Shown: positions 1 through 5,240, counted from the stretch's first letter. The stretch is 5,240 nt of DNA from Streptococcaceae bacterium (GCA_902836505.1 CADFQU010000086.1:1-5240), one strand, 5' to 3'. Notes: generated from the sequence alone by a model not told the origin. Translations and numbers: made by a program.

Positions 1-127
1 CATAACCTAGAATACGACTAGCCGTATCAAATGTCTCTTTGACAACGGGATAAGTTGCATACAAATCACTAGCCATCCCCAATTTTTGGGCACCTTGACC
101 AGCAAATAAGAAGGCACGTTTTGTCAC
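1..127 (-). CDS. fabD: Malonyl-CoA:ACP transacylase FabD, N-terminal 42 codons (cut by window edge)
   Basis: FabD transfers malonate from malonyl-CoA to the phosphopantetheine thiol of ACP, supplying the two-carbon donor for fatty acid synthesis in the cytoplasm. Only the N-terminus is inside the window. It begins MTKRAFLFAGQGAQ, and FLFAGQGAQ is the signature opening of malonyl-CoA:ACP transacylases; the GQGAQ loop helps shape the active site and oxyanion hole. The catalytic Ser in its GHSxG motif lies beyond the left edge and cannot be checked. The start is GTG at 127-125, preceded by an AGGAAG ribosome site (134-139) six bases upstream. It follows fabK by 24 bases on the same strand, so the two are probably translated from one transcript. 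Family and position agree fully; identity is near certain, though integrity of the rest is unknown. Confidence 0.95.
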   Translation of the reverse strand, partial: MTKRAFLFAGQGAQKLGMASDLYATYPVVKETFDTASRILGY

Positions 128-151
128 TGTTCTCTTCCTTTCCTTTACTTG

Positions 152-1117
152 TTAGAATTTCACATCTGCCCAGCGAGCTGCTTCTTTCTGAATGACCTTA
201 GCAGCTCCAAGATAAATATCTTCCAAGATTTCAGCACAGGTTTCTTCTTTACTTACGAGACCTGCAATTTGTCCTGCCATCACAGATCCATTATCAACGT
301 CTCCGTCAACAACAGCATTGCGAAGAGCACCTGCTCCCAATTCTTCAATTTCTTCTTGAGTCTTCTTACCTGCCAAGAAATCTTTCTCAGCTTGGTTATA
401 AGCAGAAGCCAATTTATTCTTAATCGCACGAACTGGGTGGCCAACAACTGATGCAGACACCACTGTATCAATGTCCTTAGCTTTCAAGATTTTATTCTTA
501 AAGTTTTGGTGAGCATTTGATTCTTTAGCAACGACAAAACGTGTTCCCACTTGAACAGCATCTGCTCCAAGCATGAAGACTGCAGCCGCTCCTGCACCAT
601 CTGCAACACCACCAGCACCTATAACTGGAATAGAGACCGCTTCGACCACTTGGCGAACCAAGGTCATGGTAGTCAATTTACCAATATGCCCACCTGCTTC
701 CATTCCTTCAGCAATGACAGCATCCGCACCTAATTTTTCCATCCGTTTTGCTAAAGCTACTGAAGGTACAACCGGAATAACGGTAATGCCCGCTTCATGG
801 AAACGATCCATGTATTTCCCAGGATTCCCTGCACCAGTGGTAACAACTTTAACCCCTTCTTCGATAACTAAGTCAACGATGTCATCTGCAAAAGGAGAAA
901 GGAGCATGATATTGACTCCAAAAGGTTTGTCAGTAATGGATTTGACACGATCAATATTCGCTTTTACAACTTCTTTAGGTGCATTTCCTCCACCGATGAT
1001 CCCAAGACCGCCCGCATTGGATACAGCTCCTGCTAGATCACCATCAGCGACCCAAGCCATACCACCTTGGAAAATTGGATATTTAATGTTTAATAATTCT
1101 GTAATTCGTGTTTGCAT
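152..1117 (-). CDS. fabK: Enoyl-[ACP] reductase FabK (FMN-dependent)
   Basis: FabK reduces trans-2-enoyl-ACP to acyl-ACP, the last step of each elongation cycle, using NAD(P)H and FMN. The protein has 321 residues, close to the known FabK length, and belongs to the nitronate monooxygenase-like TIM-barrel flavoproteins, unrelated to FabI. Visible landmarks are the N-terminal YPIFQGGMAWVAD segment (about 13-25), the glycine-rich IIGGGNAP (40-47), TTGAGNP (93-99), and EGMEAGGHIG (137-146). The last contains His144, the same number as the catalytic His reported for the pneumococcal enzyme. Phosphate-binding segments follow at GAGGVADG (167-174) and QVGTRF (189-194). The ATG at 1117-1115 has a GAGGAAGG ribosome site (1122-1129). 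It lies 110 bases after acpP behind a FabT box and a terminator-like hairpin, and 24 bases before fabD. No FabI-type gene is visible, and FabK enzymes are known to be insensitive to triclosan. Confidence 0.97.
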   Translation of the reverse strand: MQTRITELLNIKYPIFQGGMAWVADGDLAGAVSNAGGLGIIGGGNAPKEVVKANIDRVKSITDKPFGVNIMLLSPFADDIVDLVIEEGVKVVTTGAGNPGKYMDRFHEAGITVIPVVPSVALAKRMEKLGADAVIAEGMEAGGHIGKLTTMTLVRQVVEAVSIPVIGAGGVADGAGAAAVFMLGADAVQVGTRFVVAKESNAHQNFKNKILKAKDIDTVVSASVVGHPVRAIKNKLASAYNQAEKDFLAGKKTQEEIEELGAGALRNAVVDGDVDNGSVMAGQIAGLVSKEETCAEILEDIYLGAAKVIQKEAARWADVKF

Positions 1118-1121
1118 AATA

Positions 1122-1129
1122 CCTTCCTC
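1122..1129 (-). promoter_or_regulatory. fabK ribosome binding site
   Basis: On the minus strand GAGGAAGG sits four bases before the fabK ATG (five to eight bases when measured from the GAGGA core). It supports the start at 1117. Confidence 0.75.
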
Positions 1130-1149
1130 GTTTTCGCTTAAGTAATAGT

Positions 1150-1164
1150 TTGAAAACGTTTCTT
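1150..1164. promoter_or_regulatory. Putative cre (CcpA binding) site upstream of fabK
   Basis: The plus strand reads TTGAAAACGTTTCTT. Against the cre consensus WTGNAANCGNWNNCW it differs at one position only (T in place of C at position 14). The core contains the palindrome AAACGTTT. It lies between the FabT box and the fabK ribosome site, where CcpA bound there would be expected to block transcription into fabK and fabD. The match is seen in the sequence; binding is inference. Confidence 0.45.
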
Positions 1165-1165
1165 T

Positions 1166-1182
1166 GCTTTGAGCGTCAAACT
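1166..1182. promoter_or_regulatory. FabT operator in the acpP-fabK gap
   Basis: On the minus strand AGTTTGACGCTCAAAGC matches the FabT box ANTTTGATTATCAAATT in both half-sites (TTTGA, three bases, TCAAA) and in the leading A; the centre and the outer TT differ. Pneumococcal work places FabT sites upstream of fabT and of fabK, and this is the corresponding position. TTGACG inside the box could be a -35 element, but I find no convincing -10 at the right distance, so the fabK promoter itself is unresolved. Confidence 0.7.
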
Positions 1183-1189
1183 ATTACCT

Positions 1190-1219
1190 AAACAAGAGAG
1201 AATATCTTTCGATACTCTC
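1190..1219 (-). terminator. Terminator-like hairpin after acpP
   Basis: In the transcribed direction GAGAGTATC (1219-1211), loop GAAA (1210-1207) and GATATTCTC (1206-1198) form a 9-bp stem with one G-U pair and a GNRA tetraloop, followed by the moderately U-rich TCTTGTTT (1197-1190). It starts eight bases after the acpP stop codon. The imperfect U-run suggests partial termination or 3' end protection of the acpP message, leaving some read-through into fabK. Confidence 0.5.
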
Positions 1220-1227
1220 ATCCATTA

Positions 1228-1452
1228 TTATTTAGTTTTTTCTTCTACGTAAGCAACAAGGTCACCTACAGTAGACAATCCTTCTTCAGTTTCAATTTGA
1301 ATGTCGAATGCATCTTCAATTTCTGAAATCACTTGGAACAAATCCAATGAATCAGCTTCAAGATCTTCAAAAGTAGACTCAAGTGTTACTTCTGATGGTT
1401 CTTTACCAAGTTCTTCAACGATAATTTCTTGTACTTTTTCAAATACTGCCAT
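1228..1452 (-). CDS. acpP: Acyl carrier protein AcpP
   Basis: This 74-residue acidic protein carries growing acyl chains as thioesters on a 4'-phosphopantetheine arm and shuttles them among FabD, FabH, FabK and FabM. The attachment motif is ADSLD, with the modified Ser at residue 35 at the head of helix II ([14 protein letters not shown], 34-47), the acidic helix recognised by partner enzymes. Length and acidity are typical of the family. The ATG at 1452-1450 has a perfect AAGGAGG ribosome site (1459-1465) six bases upstream, the strongest in the window, which fits an abundantly made protein. It lies 55 bases after fabH and is followed by a terminator-like hairpin, so its message may be made in excess over fabK. 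Streptococci can carry a second ACP gene elsewhere; position within the fab cluster marks this one as the synthesis ACP. Confidence 0.97.
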   Translation of the reverse strand: MAVFEKVQEIIVEELGKEPSEVTLESTFEDLEADSLDLFQVISEIEDAFDIQIETEEGLSTVGDLVAYVEEKTK

Positions 1453-1458
1453 GATTGG

Positions 1459-1465
1459 CCTCCTT
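1459..1465 (-). promoter_or_regulatory. Strong acpP ribosome binding site
   Basis: AAGGAGG on the minus strand, six bases before the ATG, is a full complement to the 16S rRNA 3' end and implies high translation of AcpP. Confidence 0.85.
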
Positions 1466-1487
1466 AAAATAATAAAAAATTTTTAAA

Positions 1488-1501
1488 ATGTGTTACCACA
1501 T
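1488..1501 (-). other. Small hairpin with T-rich tail between fabH and acpP
   Basis: On the minus strand ATGTG (1501-1497), GTAA, CACAT (1492-1488) forms a short 5-bp stem seven bases after the fabH stop codon, followed by an A/T-only stretch (1487-1466) with runs of T. It is too weak for a confident terminator; it may attenuate or process the fabH-acpP message, or mean nothing. Confidence 0.25.
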
Positions 1502-1507
1502 GTTTAA

Positions 1508-2482
1508 CTAGATTGTAACAAGAAGTGAGCCCCATGTCAAACCTCCACCAAATCCAGACAGAAGAATTATTTGACTTCCATCCAATTTGATTAGTCCTTG
1601 GTCGACACACTCCGATAATAAAATTGGAATACTTGCAGCACTGGTGTTGCCATATTCCATCATATTTGCAGGCAGTTTTTCCCGATCAACCCCGATTTTC
1701 TTAGCCATTTTATCTAAGATACGGTCATTTGCCTGGTGCAAGAGGAAATAGTCAATTTCATCAATAGCTACTGGAGCATCTGCTAACATTTGTTTAATAC
1801 TCTTAGCCACATCCCGAATAGCAAAATCAAAGACTGCTCTTCCATCCATTGATAAAAATTTTTTATCTTCTTCCTTATCAGAATATGGTGAAGATAAACC
1901 AACAGATGATGATTGAAGAACATCTCCACGAGAACCATCAGAAAATAAACTTTCAGCTAAAAAAGTTTGTTGCTCGGAAGCTTCCAATAAAACACCGCCA
2001 GCACCATCCCCAAATAAGACTGCCGTTGTCCGATCTTCCCAATCGATCACTTTCGATAAGGTTTCACTTCCGATAACGATTCCTCGTTTGTACTGGCCGG
2101 AACGAATAAACTTTTCAGCAGTCGCAAGCGCAAAGACAAATCCACTACAAGCAGCTGTCAAATCAAATACAAAAGCTTTAGATGCACCAATTTTAGCTTG
2201 AACACGAGCAGCTGTAGATGGCATCATGGAATCAGGCGAAATCGTAGCAACAAAGATAAAATCCAACTGATCCGCTTGTAAACCACTTTTTTCAAGCAAG
2301 CGACGAGCCACTTCCGTAGCTAAATCGCTGGTTGATTCTGATTGAGAAATATGACGCTTGCGAATTCCTGTACGACTAGCAATCCACTCATCACTGGTAT
2401 CCATCCGTTCAGAAAGATCCTGATTGGAAATCACTTGGCTTGGGGCATAATGGGCTACCTGACTAATTTTTGCAAAAGTCAT
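1508..2482 (-). CDS. fabH: Beta-ketoacyl-ACP synthase III FabH
   Basis: FabH starts chains by condensing acetyl-CoA with malonyl-ACP to acetoacetyl-ACP, releasing CO2. The 324-residue protein has the full thiolase-fold Cys-His-Asn triad: Cys112 in LTAACSGF (108-115), His249 in LLHQAN (247-252), and Asn279 in YGNTSAAS (277-284). Other family marks are RTGIRKRH (37-44), FGDGAGG (157-163), and the C-terminal [13 protein letters not shown] (307-319). The ATG at 2482-2480 overlaps the TAA of fabT by one base (TAATG), with GGAGG about nine bases upstream inside the end of fabT. The two are therefore probably translationally coupled and made from the FabT-controlled fabT promoter. The gene ends with TAG 55 bases before acpP. 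The sequence looks intact, and identity is certain at family level. Confidence 0.97.
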   Translation of the reverse strand: MTFAKISQVAHYAPSQVISNQDLSERMDTSDEWIASRTGIRKRHISQSESTSDLATEVARRLLEKSGLQADQLDFIFVATISPDSMMPSTAARVQAKIGASKAFVFDLTAACSGFVFALATAEKFIRSGQYKRGIVIGSETLSKVIDWEDRTTAVLFGDGAGGVLLEASEQQTFLAESLFSDGSRGDVLQSSSVGLSSPYSDKEEDKKFLSMDGRAVFDFAIRDVAKSIKQMLADAPVAIDEIDYFLLHQANDRILDKMAKKIGVDREKLPANMMEYGNTSAASIPILLSECVDQGLIKLDGSQIILLSGFGGGLTWGSLLVTI

Positions 2483-2916
2483 TATTTCAAATCCTCCAAG
2501 AAACGATAAAGGTTCTGCAACCCTTTTTGCATTACTTTCCGTTCATCTGGAGACATCCCATCGATAATCTGATTAACCATCCGCTTGTGAAATTGTTGGT
2601 GAAGTCGATACAAGAGTTTTCCTCTTTTGGTCAAACTCAAATGGACAACCCGACGATCAACTTCAGATCTGGTTCGTTCAATATAACCTTTTCGTTCAAG
2701 GTTATTTAAACTGGTTGTGACTGTACCTAACGTTACCATTAACGAACGCGAAATATCACTTGGAGTTGCGTTTGGTGTTGAGCCGATGACATCTATTGTG
2801 TGCATTTCCTTAATAGAAACATCATTAAATCGACTGCTACGTAAACTAGTTTCTTCGATGACTAAAACGTTGTTAAAAATGGATGTAAGGTAATCATTGA
2901 CTAGTTGAAAATTCAA
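2482..2916 (-). CDS. fabT: FabT, MarR-family repressor of fatty acid synthesis genes
   Basis: FabT is a winged-helix dimer that represses the fab genes. In streptococci its DNA binding is strengthened by long-chain acyl-ACP, giving feedback when fatty acids are plentiful. From the chosen start it has 144 residues, the length I recall for pneumococcal FabT. The MarR core is visible: dimer helix 1 with [16 protein letters not shown] (7-22), the helix-turn-helix [11 protein letters not shown] then [15 protein letters not shown] (recognition helix about 63-77), and the wing with the family motif DRR (87-89). I choose TTG at 2916-2914 because an AGGGGGTG ribosome site (2923-2930) lies six bases upstream. 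The GTG at 2925-2923 would add three residues but sits inside that ribosome site, and an in-frame TAG precedes it at 2931-2929. It overlaps fabH by one base and lies behind its own operator. Confidence 0.93.
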   Translation of the reverse strand: MNFQLVNDYLTSIFNNVLVIEETSLRSSRFNDVSIKEMHTIDVIGSTPNATPSDISRSLMVTLGTVTTSLNNLERKGYIERTRSEVDRRVVHLSLTKRGKLLYRLHQQFHKRMVNQIIDGMSPDERKVMQKGLQNLYRFLEDLK

Positions 2917-2922
2917 AAACCA

Positions 2923-2930
2923 CACCCCCT
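2923..2930 (-). promoter_or_regulatory. fabT ribosome binding site that decides the start
   Basis: AGGGGGTG on the minus strand differs by one base from AGGAGGTG. It is ideally placed for TTG at 2916 and cannot serve GTG at 2925, which it contains. Confidence 0.7.
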
Positions 2931-2937
2931 ATTCATT

Positions 2938-2954
2938 ACTTTGATAATCGAATT
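2938..2954. promoter_or_regulatory. FabT operator at the fabT promoter
   Basis: The plus strand reads ACTTTGATAATCGAATT, which differs from the FabT box ANTTTGATTATCAAATT at only two positions (the centre and one base of the right half-site). It overlaps the last bases of the predicted -10 (2952-2957) and the predicted start site near 2945. Bound FabT would block the promoter of its own gene and of fabH-acpP. Autoregulation by FabT is known in streptococci. Confidence 0.8.
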
Positions 2955-2966
2955 TTATCAAAATTC
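2950..2966. repeat. Perfect 7-bp palindrome over the fabT -10
   Basis: GAATTTT, ATC, AAAATTC is a perfect 7+3+7 palindrome spanning the fabT -10 hexamer and sharing five bases with the FabT box. On the minus strand it contains ATTTTGAT, an exact FabT half-site, but not the partner half. It may be a secondary contact site or simple A/T-rich coincidence. Confidence 0.45.
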
Positions 2967-2980
2967 AAACCAAATAGCAA
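2952..2980 (-). promoter_or_regulatory. fabT promoter (extended -10)
   Basis: On the minus strand TTGCTA (2980-2975) is 17 bases from TAAAAT (2957-2952), and the -10 is preceded by TGA (2960-2958), giving an extended -10 (TGnTAAAAT). Predicted transcription starts near 2945, about 30 bases before the TTG start. The promoter lies in the fabM-fabT gap and overlaps the FabT box. Confidence 0.65.
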
Positions 2981-2988
2981 GTCTCAAC

Positions 2989-3015
2989 AACAAAAACATA
3001 AAAATTTTACGTTTT
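2989..3015 (-). terminator. A/T-rich hairpin after fabM
   Basis: In the transcribed direction AAAAACGTAAAA, starting at the fabM stop codon, can pair with TTTTATGTTTTT immediately downstream (one G-U pair, innermost pairs open to form the loop), followed by TTGTTG. It could weakly terminate fabM transcripts before the fabT promoter. Nearly all pairs are A-U, so stability is low. Confidence 0.3.
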
Positions 3016-3803
3016 TATTTTCCTATAAATTTTGGACGTCGACGCTCTGAATAGGCAATAACTCCCTCCTTAAAGTCTTCTTTTAAAGATAGATTTCTTT
3101 GCAAACTCAACTCAATTTCAGCATAGCGATCCCAGTCAGTCAGCATGCTAGACCAGGCCAACTCTTTAATCGCAGCAAAAGAATTGTCTGAGCTACGTCT
3201 TAACTTTATGAGTAGTTGGTTGACAGTCTTGTCTAATTTTTCTACTTCAGAAACCTTGTACACAACGCCATATTCCAGAGCCTTTTCAGCACCTAATGGT
3301 TCACCAGTCATTGCTAACTGAGTTGCTCTAGTCAAACCAATGGCTCTTCCTAAAAGGAATAGACCACCGGCATCAGGAGCCAAACCGACCCCAACAAAAG
3401 CTTGAATGAACTTCGCTTTATCAGAAGCAATACAAAAGTCCGCCGCTACTGCCATATTGGCAGTTGCTCCTGCAACCGCACCATCTGCAACCATAATCAC
3501 AGGTTTTGGAAGTTGCTTCATTTTTTTAGAGATTTGATTTACCAATTCCGCAATTTGCGTTAACGAATCGATATCATCGGCATCGACAGCCCGCTTCATC
3601 TCTGCTAAATCACCACCAACCGAAAAAACCTTACCGACTGCTTTAAATAAAATAAAACGAATATCTGGATTCTTCTCAGCTAATTCTAATGCTTCAAGGA
3701 TTTCCTGACACATTGGAATGTTAAAACCATTTGAAACCTCAGGTCTATTTAAAATAATAGATGCGAGATCCTCTTCTACAGAATATATAATCGTTTCGAA
3801 CAC
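3015..3803 (-). CDS. fabM: Trans-2-decenoyl-[ACP] isomerase FabM
   Basis: FabM converts trans-2-decenoyl-ACP to cis-3-decenoyl-ACP, which escapes reduction by FabK and is elongated to unsaturated fatty acids; this is the streptococcal alternative to FabA. The 262-residue protein has a complete crotonase (enoyl-CoA hydratase/isomerase) fold. Oxyanion-hole segments are [10 protein letters not shown] (60-69) and [11 protein letters not shown] (107-117), followed by [17 protein letters not shown] (140-156) and the family tail RRRPKF (254-259). Lining it up by eye with crotonase, the two hydratase Glu positions fall on Asn116 and Phe136, leaving Asp144 as the likely acid/base, which fits an isomerase rather than a hydratase. 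The start is GTG at 3803-3801, with AAAGAGGTG (3811-3819) upstream and a stop in frame at 3827-3825. By sequence alone it could be any crotonase; its place beside fabT and FabK makes FabM the firm reading. Confidence 0.94.
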   Translation of the reverse strand: MFETIIYSVEEDLASIILNRPEVSNGFNIPMCQEILEALELAEKNPDIRFILFKAVGKVFSVGGDLAEMKRAVDADDIDSLTQIAELVNQISKKMKQLPKPVIMVADGAVAGATANMAVAADFCIASDKAKFIQAFVGVGLAPDAGGLFLLGRAIGLTRATQLAMTGEPLGAEKALEYGVVYKVSEVEKLDKTVNQLLIKLRRSSDNSFAAIKELAWSSMLTDWDRYAEIELSLQRNLSLKEDFKEGVIAYSERRRPKFIGK

Positions 3804-3810
3804 CGTAAAC

Positions 3811-3819
3811 CACCTCTTT
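3811..3819 (-). promoter_or_regulatory. fabM ribosome binding site
   Basis: AAAGAGGTG on the minus strand, seven bases before the GTG, justifies the non-ATG start. No other start codon lies between it and the upstream in-frame stop. Confidence 0.75.
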
Positions 3820-3830
3820 ACTAATTAGCT

Positions 3831-3854
3831 GTTCAAATTGTTTGATAGTTGAAC
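3831..3854. repeat. Inverted repeat with FabT-like half-site in the fabM leader
   Basis: GTTCAA (3831-3836) and TTGAAC (3849-3854) are exact inverted repeats 12 bases apart. Inside them TTTGATAGTTGAA (3841-3853) has a perfect left FabT half-site and a right half-site with two mismatches. It lies downstream of the predicted fabM start site. FabT control of fabM is reported absent in pneumococcus, so this may be a weak or decayed operator. Confidence 0.3.
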
Positions 3855-3871
3855 TTTTTTATTTTTATATT

Positions 3872-3900
3872 ATTTTAGCACAACTACTTTGAGAAGTAAA
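3872..3900 (-). promoter_or_regulatory. fabM promoter (extended -10)
   Basis: On the minus strand TTTACT (3900-3895) is 17 bases from TAAAAT (3877-3872), with TGC directly before the -10 (3880-3878), an extended -10. Transcription should start near 3865, leaving a leader of about 60 bases. The nearby A/T-rich TATAAA-like bases offer alternative -10s. Confidence 0.55.
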
Positions 3901-3962
3901 TTACATTTTCATAACAAAGTGTCTCAGCCGAAAGACTTGCTTGATAGCAGTGCTGTTTTAGA

Positions 3963-3991
3963 TTGTAACCAAGCCTTATCTTTGGTATAAT
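3963..3991 (+). promoter_or_regulatory. Aspartate kinase promoter
   Basis: TTGTAA (3963-3968) lies exactly 17 bases from a consensus TATAAT (3986-3991). The start site should be near 3998, giving a short leader of about 22 bases. This leaves no room for a T-box or lysine riboswitch. Confidence 0.75.
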
Positions 3992-4007
3992 TTAAAGTAA
4001 GTTTTGT

Positions 4008-4014
4008 AAAGGAG
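4008..4014 (+). promoter_or_regulatory. Aspartate kinase ribosome binding site
   Basis: AAAGGAG five bases before ATG 4020 supports the start, which also gives the family's usual N-terminus MKVVKFGGSS. Confidence 0.8.
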
Positions 4015-4019
4015 TCCAC

Positions 4020-5240
4020 ATGAAAGTAGTTAAATTTGGTGGTAGTTCGTTAGCATCTGCTACCCAGCTAGAAAAAGTATTCAATATTGTTAAAGAAGAT
4101 GAAACCCGTCAATATGTGGTCGTTTCTGCTCCAGGGAAACGCAATGCTGAGGACACAAAAGTTACCGATGCCCTCATCAAGTATTATAAAGAATATACCA
4201 ACGGAAAAGATACTAGTCAAAGTCAAGAATGGATTATTAATCGCTATCGTTCTATTACAGAGGAGTTAGACTTAAACGAGGAAATTATCGAAGAAATTGC
4301 TAGAGATATCATGTCCCTTGCAACACTTCCCAAATCCGATAACACCTTCTTATATGATACCTTCTTAGCAGCTGGAGAAAACAACAATGCGAAACTCATT
4401 GCAGCTTACTTTGTTAAAAAGGGCTTAGAAGCAAAATATATCCATCCAAAAGATGCAGGTATCTTTGTAACAAGTGAACCTTGTAATGCTCGCATTCTGC
4501 CTTCTAGTTACGATAAGATTGAAGAACTCAGAAACCATAATGAAATTTTAGTAATCCCTGGATTCTTTGGAATTACTAAAGAAGGCCAAGTATGTACTTT
4601 TTCAAGAGGTGGTTCAGATATTACAGGATCTATTATTGCAGCAGGAGTTAAAGCAGATCTCTACGAGAACTTTACAGACGTAGATGGTATATTTGCAGCT
4701 CACCCAGGCATTATTAAACAGCCACATTCAATTCCTGAATTAACCTATAAAGAGATGCGGGAATTAGCCTATGCTGGCTTTAGTGTTCTACATGATGAAG
4801 CACTTGTTCCTGCATATCGTGGAAAGATTCCAATGGTGATCAAGAACACCAACAATCCAAAACATCCAGGTACCAAGATTGTGCTGAACCATACCAATGA
4901 AAATGTTAAAGTCGTTGGAATTGCAGGAGATTCTGGATTTGTCAGCATTAATACCACCAAATACCTGATGAATAGAGAGGTCGGTTTTGGTAGAAAATTA
5001 TTACAAATTTTAGAAGATTTGAACATCAGTTGGGATCACATGCCAACAGGAATTGACGACTTATCGGTTATTCTCCGTTCAAAAGAATTAACCCCAATTA
5101 AAGAACAAGAAATTTTAAAACACTTGATTCAAGACTTACAAGTTGACCATGCAGAAATCGAACATGATCTTTCCATTATTATGATGGTCGGAGAGAACAT
5201 GAAAAATCAAATCGGTGTTACTGCAACAGCGACAAAAGCA
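4020..5240 (+). CDS. Aspartate kinase, first 407 codons (runs off window edge)
   Basis: Aspartate kinase phosphorylates L-aspartate to aspartyl-4-phosphate, the first step towards lysine, diaminopimelate, threonine and methionine. The reading frame is open from ATG at 4020 to the right edge. Residues 1-10 end in KFGGSS, the amino-acid-kinase ATP/aspartate motif. FLAAGENNNAKL and EPCNAR follow in the substrate region, and FSRGGSDITGS (194-204) is the conserved nucleotide-binding segment. From about residue 296 a tandem ACT region begins, with ACT1 including GFGRKLLQILEDLNIS and ACT2 starting near 377, which normally binds inhibitory amino acids. The fusion is a monofunctional kinase type of about 450 residues, resembling Bacillus YclM (aspartokinase III) more than LysC; no homoserine dehydrogenase portion is reached. 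AAAGGAG (4008-4014) lies five bases before the ATG. It is divergent from fabM with its own promoter, so the neighbourhood is conserved but not one pathway. Confidence 0.95.
   Translation, partial: MKVVKFGGSSLASATQLEKVFNIVKEDETRQYVVVSAPGKRNAEDTKVTDALIKYYKEYTNGKDTSQSQEWIINRYRSITEELDLNEEIIEEIARDIMSLATLPKSDNTFLYDTFLAAGENNNAKLIAAYFVKKGLEAKYIHPKDAGIFVTSEPCNARILPSSYDKIEELRNHNEILVIPGFFGITKEGQVCTFSRGGSDITGSIIAAGVKADLYENFTDVDGIFAAHPGIIKQPHSIPELTYKEMRELAYAGFSVLHDEALVPAYRGKIPMVIKNTNNPKHPGTKIVLNHTNENVKVVGIAGDSGFVSINTTKYLMNREVGFGRKLLQILEDLNISWDHMPTGIDDLSVILRSKELTPIKEQEILKHLIQDLQVDHAEIEHDLSIIMMVGENMKNQIGVTATATKA

Larger units (their letters stand above)
1142..1187 (-). repeat. 12-bp perfect inverted repeat upstream of fabK
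   Basis: The plus-strand arms GTAATAGTTTGA (1142-1153) and TCAAACTATTAC (1176-1187) are exact reverse complements separated by 22 bases. Each arm carries a FabT-type half-site (TTTGA or TCAAA). The right arm overlaps the FabT box at 1166-1182, and the left arm overlaps a cre-like site. In a fabK leader or an acpP read-through transcript it would fold into a 12-bp stem with a 22-base loop. No U-run follows it in the transcribed direction, so it is not a standard terminator. Whether it acts at DNA or RNA level is unknown. Confidence 0.7.

Noticed and set aside
573..1145. A 190-codon open frame on the plus strand opposite fabK.
   Set aside because: It lies almost wholly antisense to an intact, motif-complete fabK, has no recognisable domain and a composition typical of a complementary-strand shadow.
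1118..1227. A defined -35/-10 pair for fabK.
   Set aside because: TTGACG (1179-1174, minus strand) could be a -35, but no acceptable -10 occurs 16-18 bases downstream, and TAATAG lacks a -35; I left the promoter unassigned.
2941..2957. A cre-like string (TTGATAATCG) at the fabT promoter.
   Set aside because: It has one base too many between the TG and CG of the consensus, and is better explained as part of the FabT box.
3901..4019. A T-box, lysine riboswitch or other leader RNA for aspartate kinase.
   Set aside because: The promoter at 3963-3991 leaves a leader of only about 22 bases, and no T-box sequence or long folded element is visible upstream.
4769..5026. An 85-codon minus-strand open frame inside the aspartate kinase.
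   Set aside because: The plus-strand kinase frame is continuous and conserved through this stretch; the antisense frame shows no family features.
1..5240. Mobile element, CRISPR array, tRNA or defence/novel system.
   Set aside because: All long frames are conserved housekeeping genes in their usual streptococcal order, gaps are short, and no direct repeats, transposase or tRNA-like folds were seen.

Overview
The window is a piece of a low-GC Firmicute chromosome, almost certainly a Streptococcus. The gene set and order (aspartate kinase on one side, then divergently fabM-fabT-fabH-acpP-fabK-fabD) is the conserved type II fatty acid synthesis (FASII) locus of streptococci. FabK as enoyl reductase, FabM as the isomerase making unsaturated acyl chains, and the MarR-type regulator FabT are the streptococcal hallmarks. 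I cannot name the species. No mobile element, CRISPR array, RNA gene or pseudogene is visible, and I see no undescribed system.

Layout. From 3803 down to 1 everything reads on the minus strand: fabM (3015-3803), fabT (2482-2916, with a probable TTG start), fabH (1508-2482, overlapping fabT by one base), acpP (1228-1452), fabK (152-1117) and the first 42 codons of fabD (1-127, cut by the window edge). From 4020 to the right edge an aspartate kinase reads on the plus strand; its first 407 codons are inside the window and its stop is not. The 216-base gap 3804-4019 holds two divergent promoters.

How the genes work together. FabD loads malonate onto the acyl carrier protein AcpP. FabH condenses acetyl-CoA with malonyl-ACP to start a chain. 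FabK performs the last reduction of each cycle. FabM shifts the double bond in a C10 intermediate to produce unsaturated chains. FabT senses long-chain acyl-ACP and represses the locus. The elongation condensing enzyme, the keto-reductase, the dehydratase and the acetyl-CoA carboxylase genes are expected beyond the left edge.

Regulation is the most informative part. A good FabT box (2938-2954) overlaps the predicted start site of the fabT promoter, implying autorepression. A second FabT box (1166-1182) lies in the acpP-fabK gap. Beside it are a perfect 12-bp inverted repeat and a near-consensus CcpA (cre) site (1150-1164), and upstream of it is a terminator-like hairpin just after acpP. The acpP-fabK gap therefore looks like a composite control point that could uncouple fabK and downstream genes from fabH-acpP. 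Three of the seven genes use non-ATG starts (fabD GTG, fabM GTG, fabT TTG).
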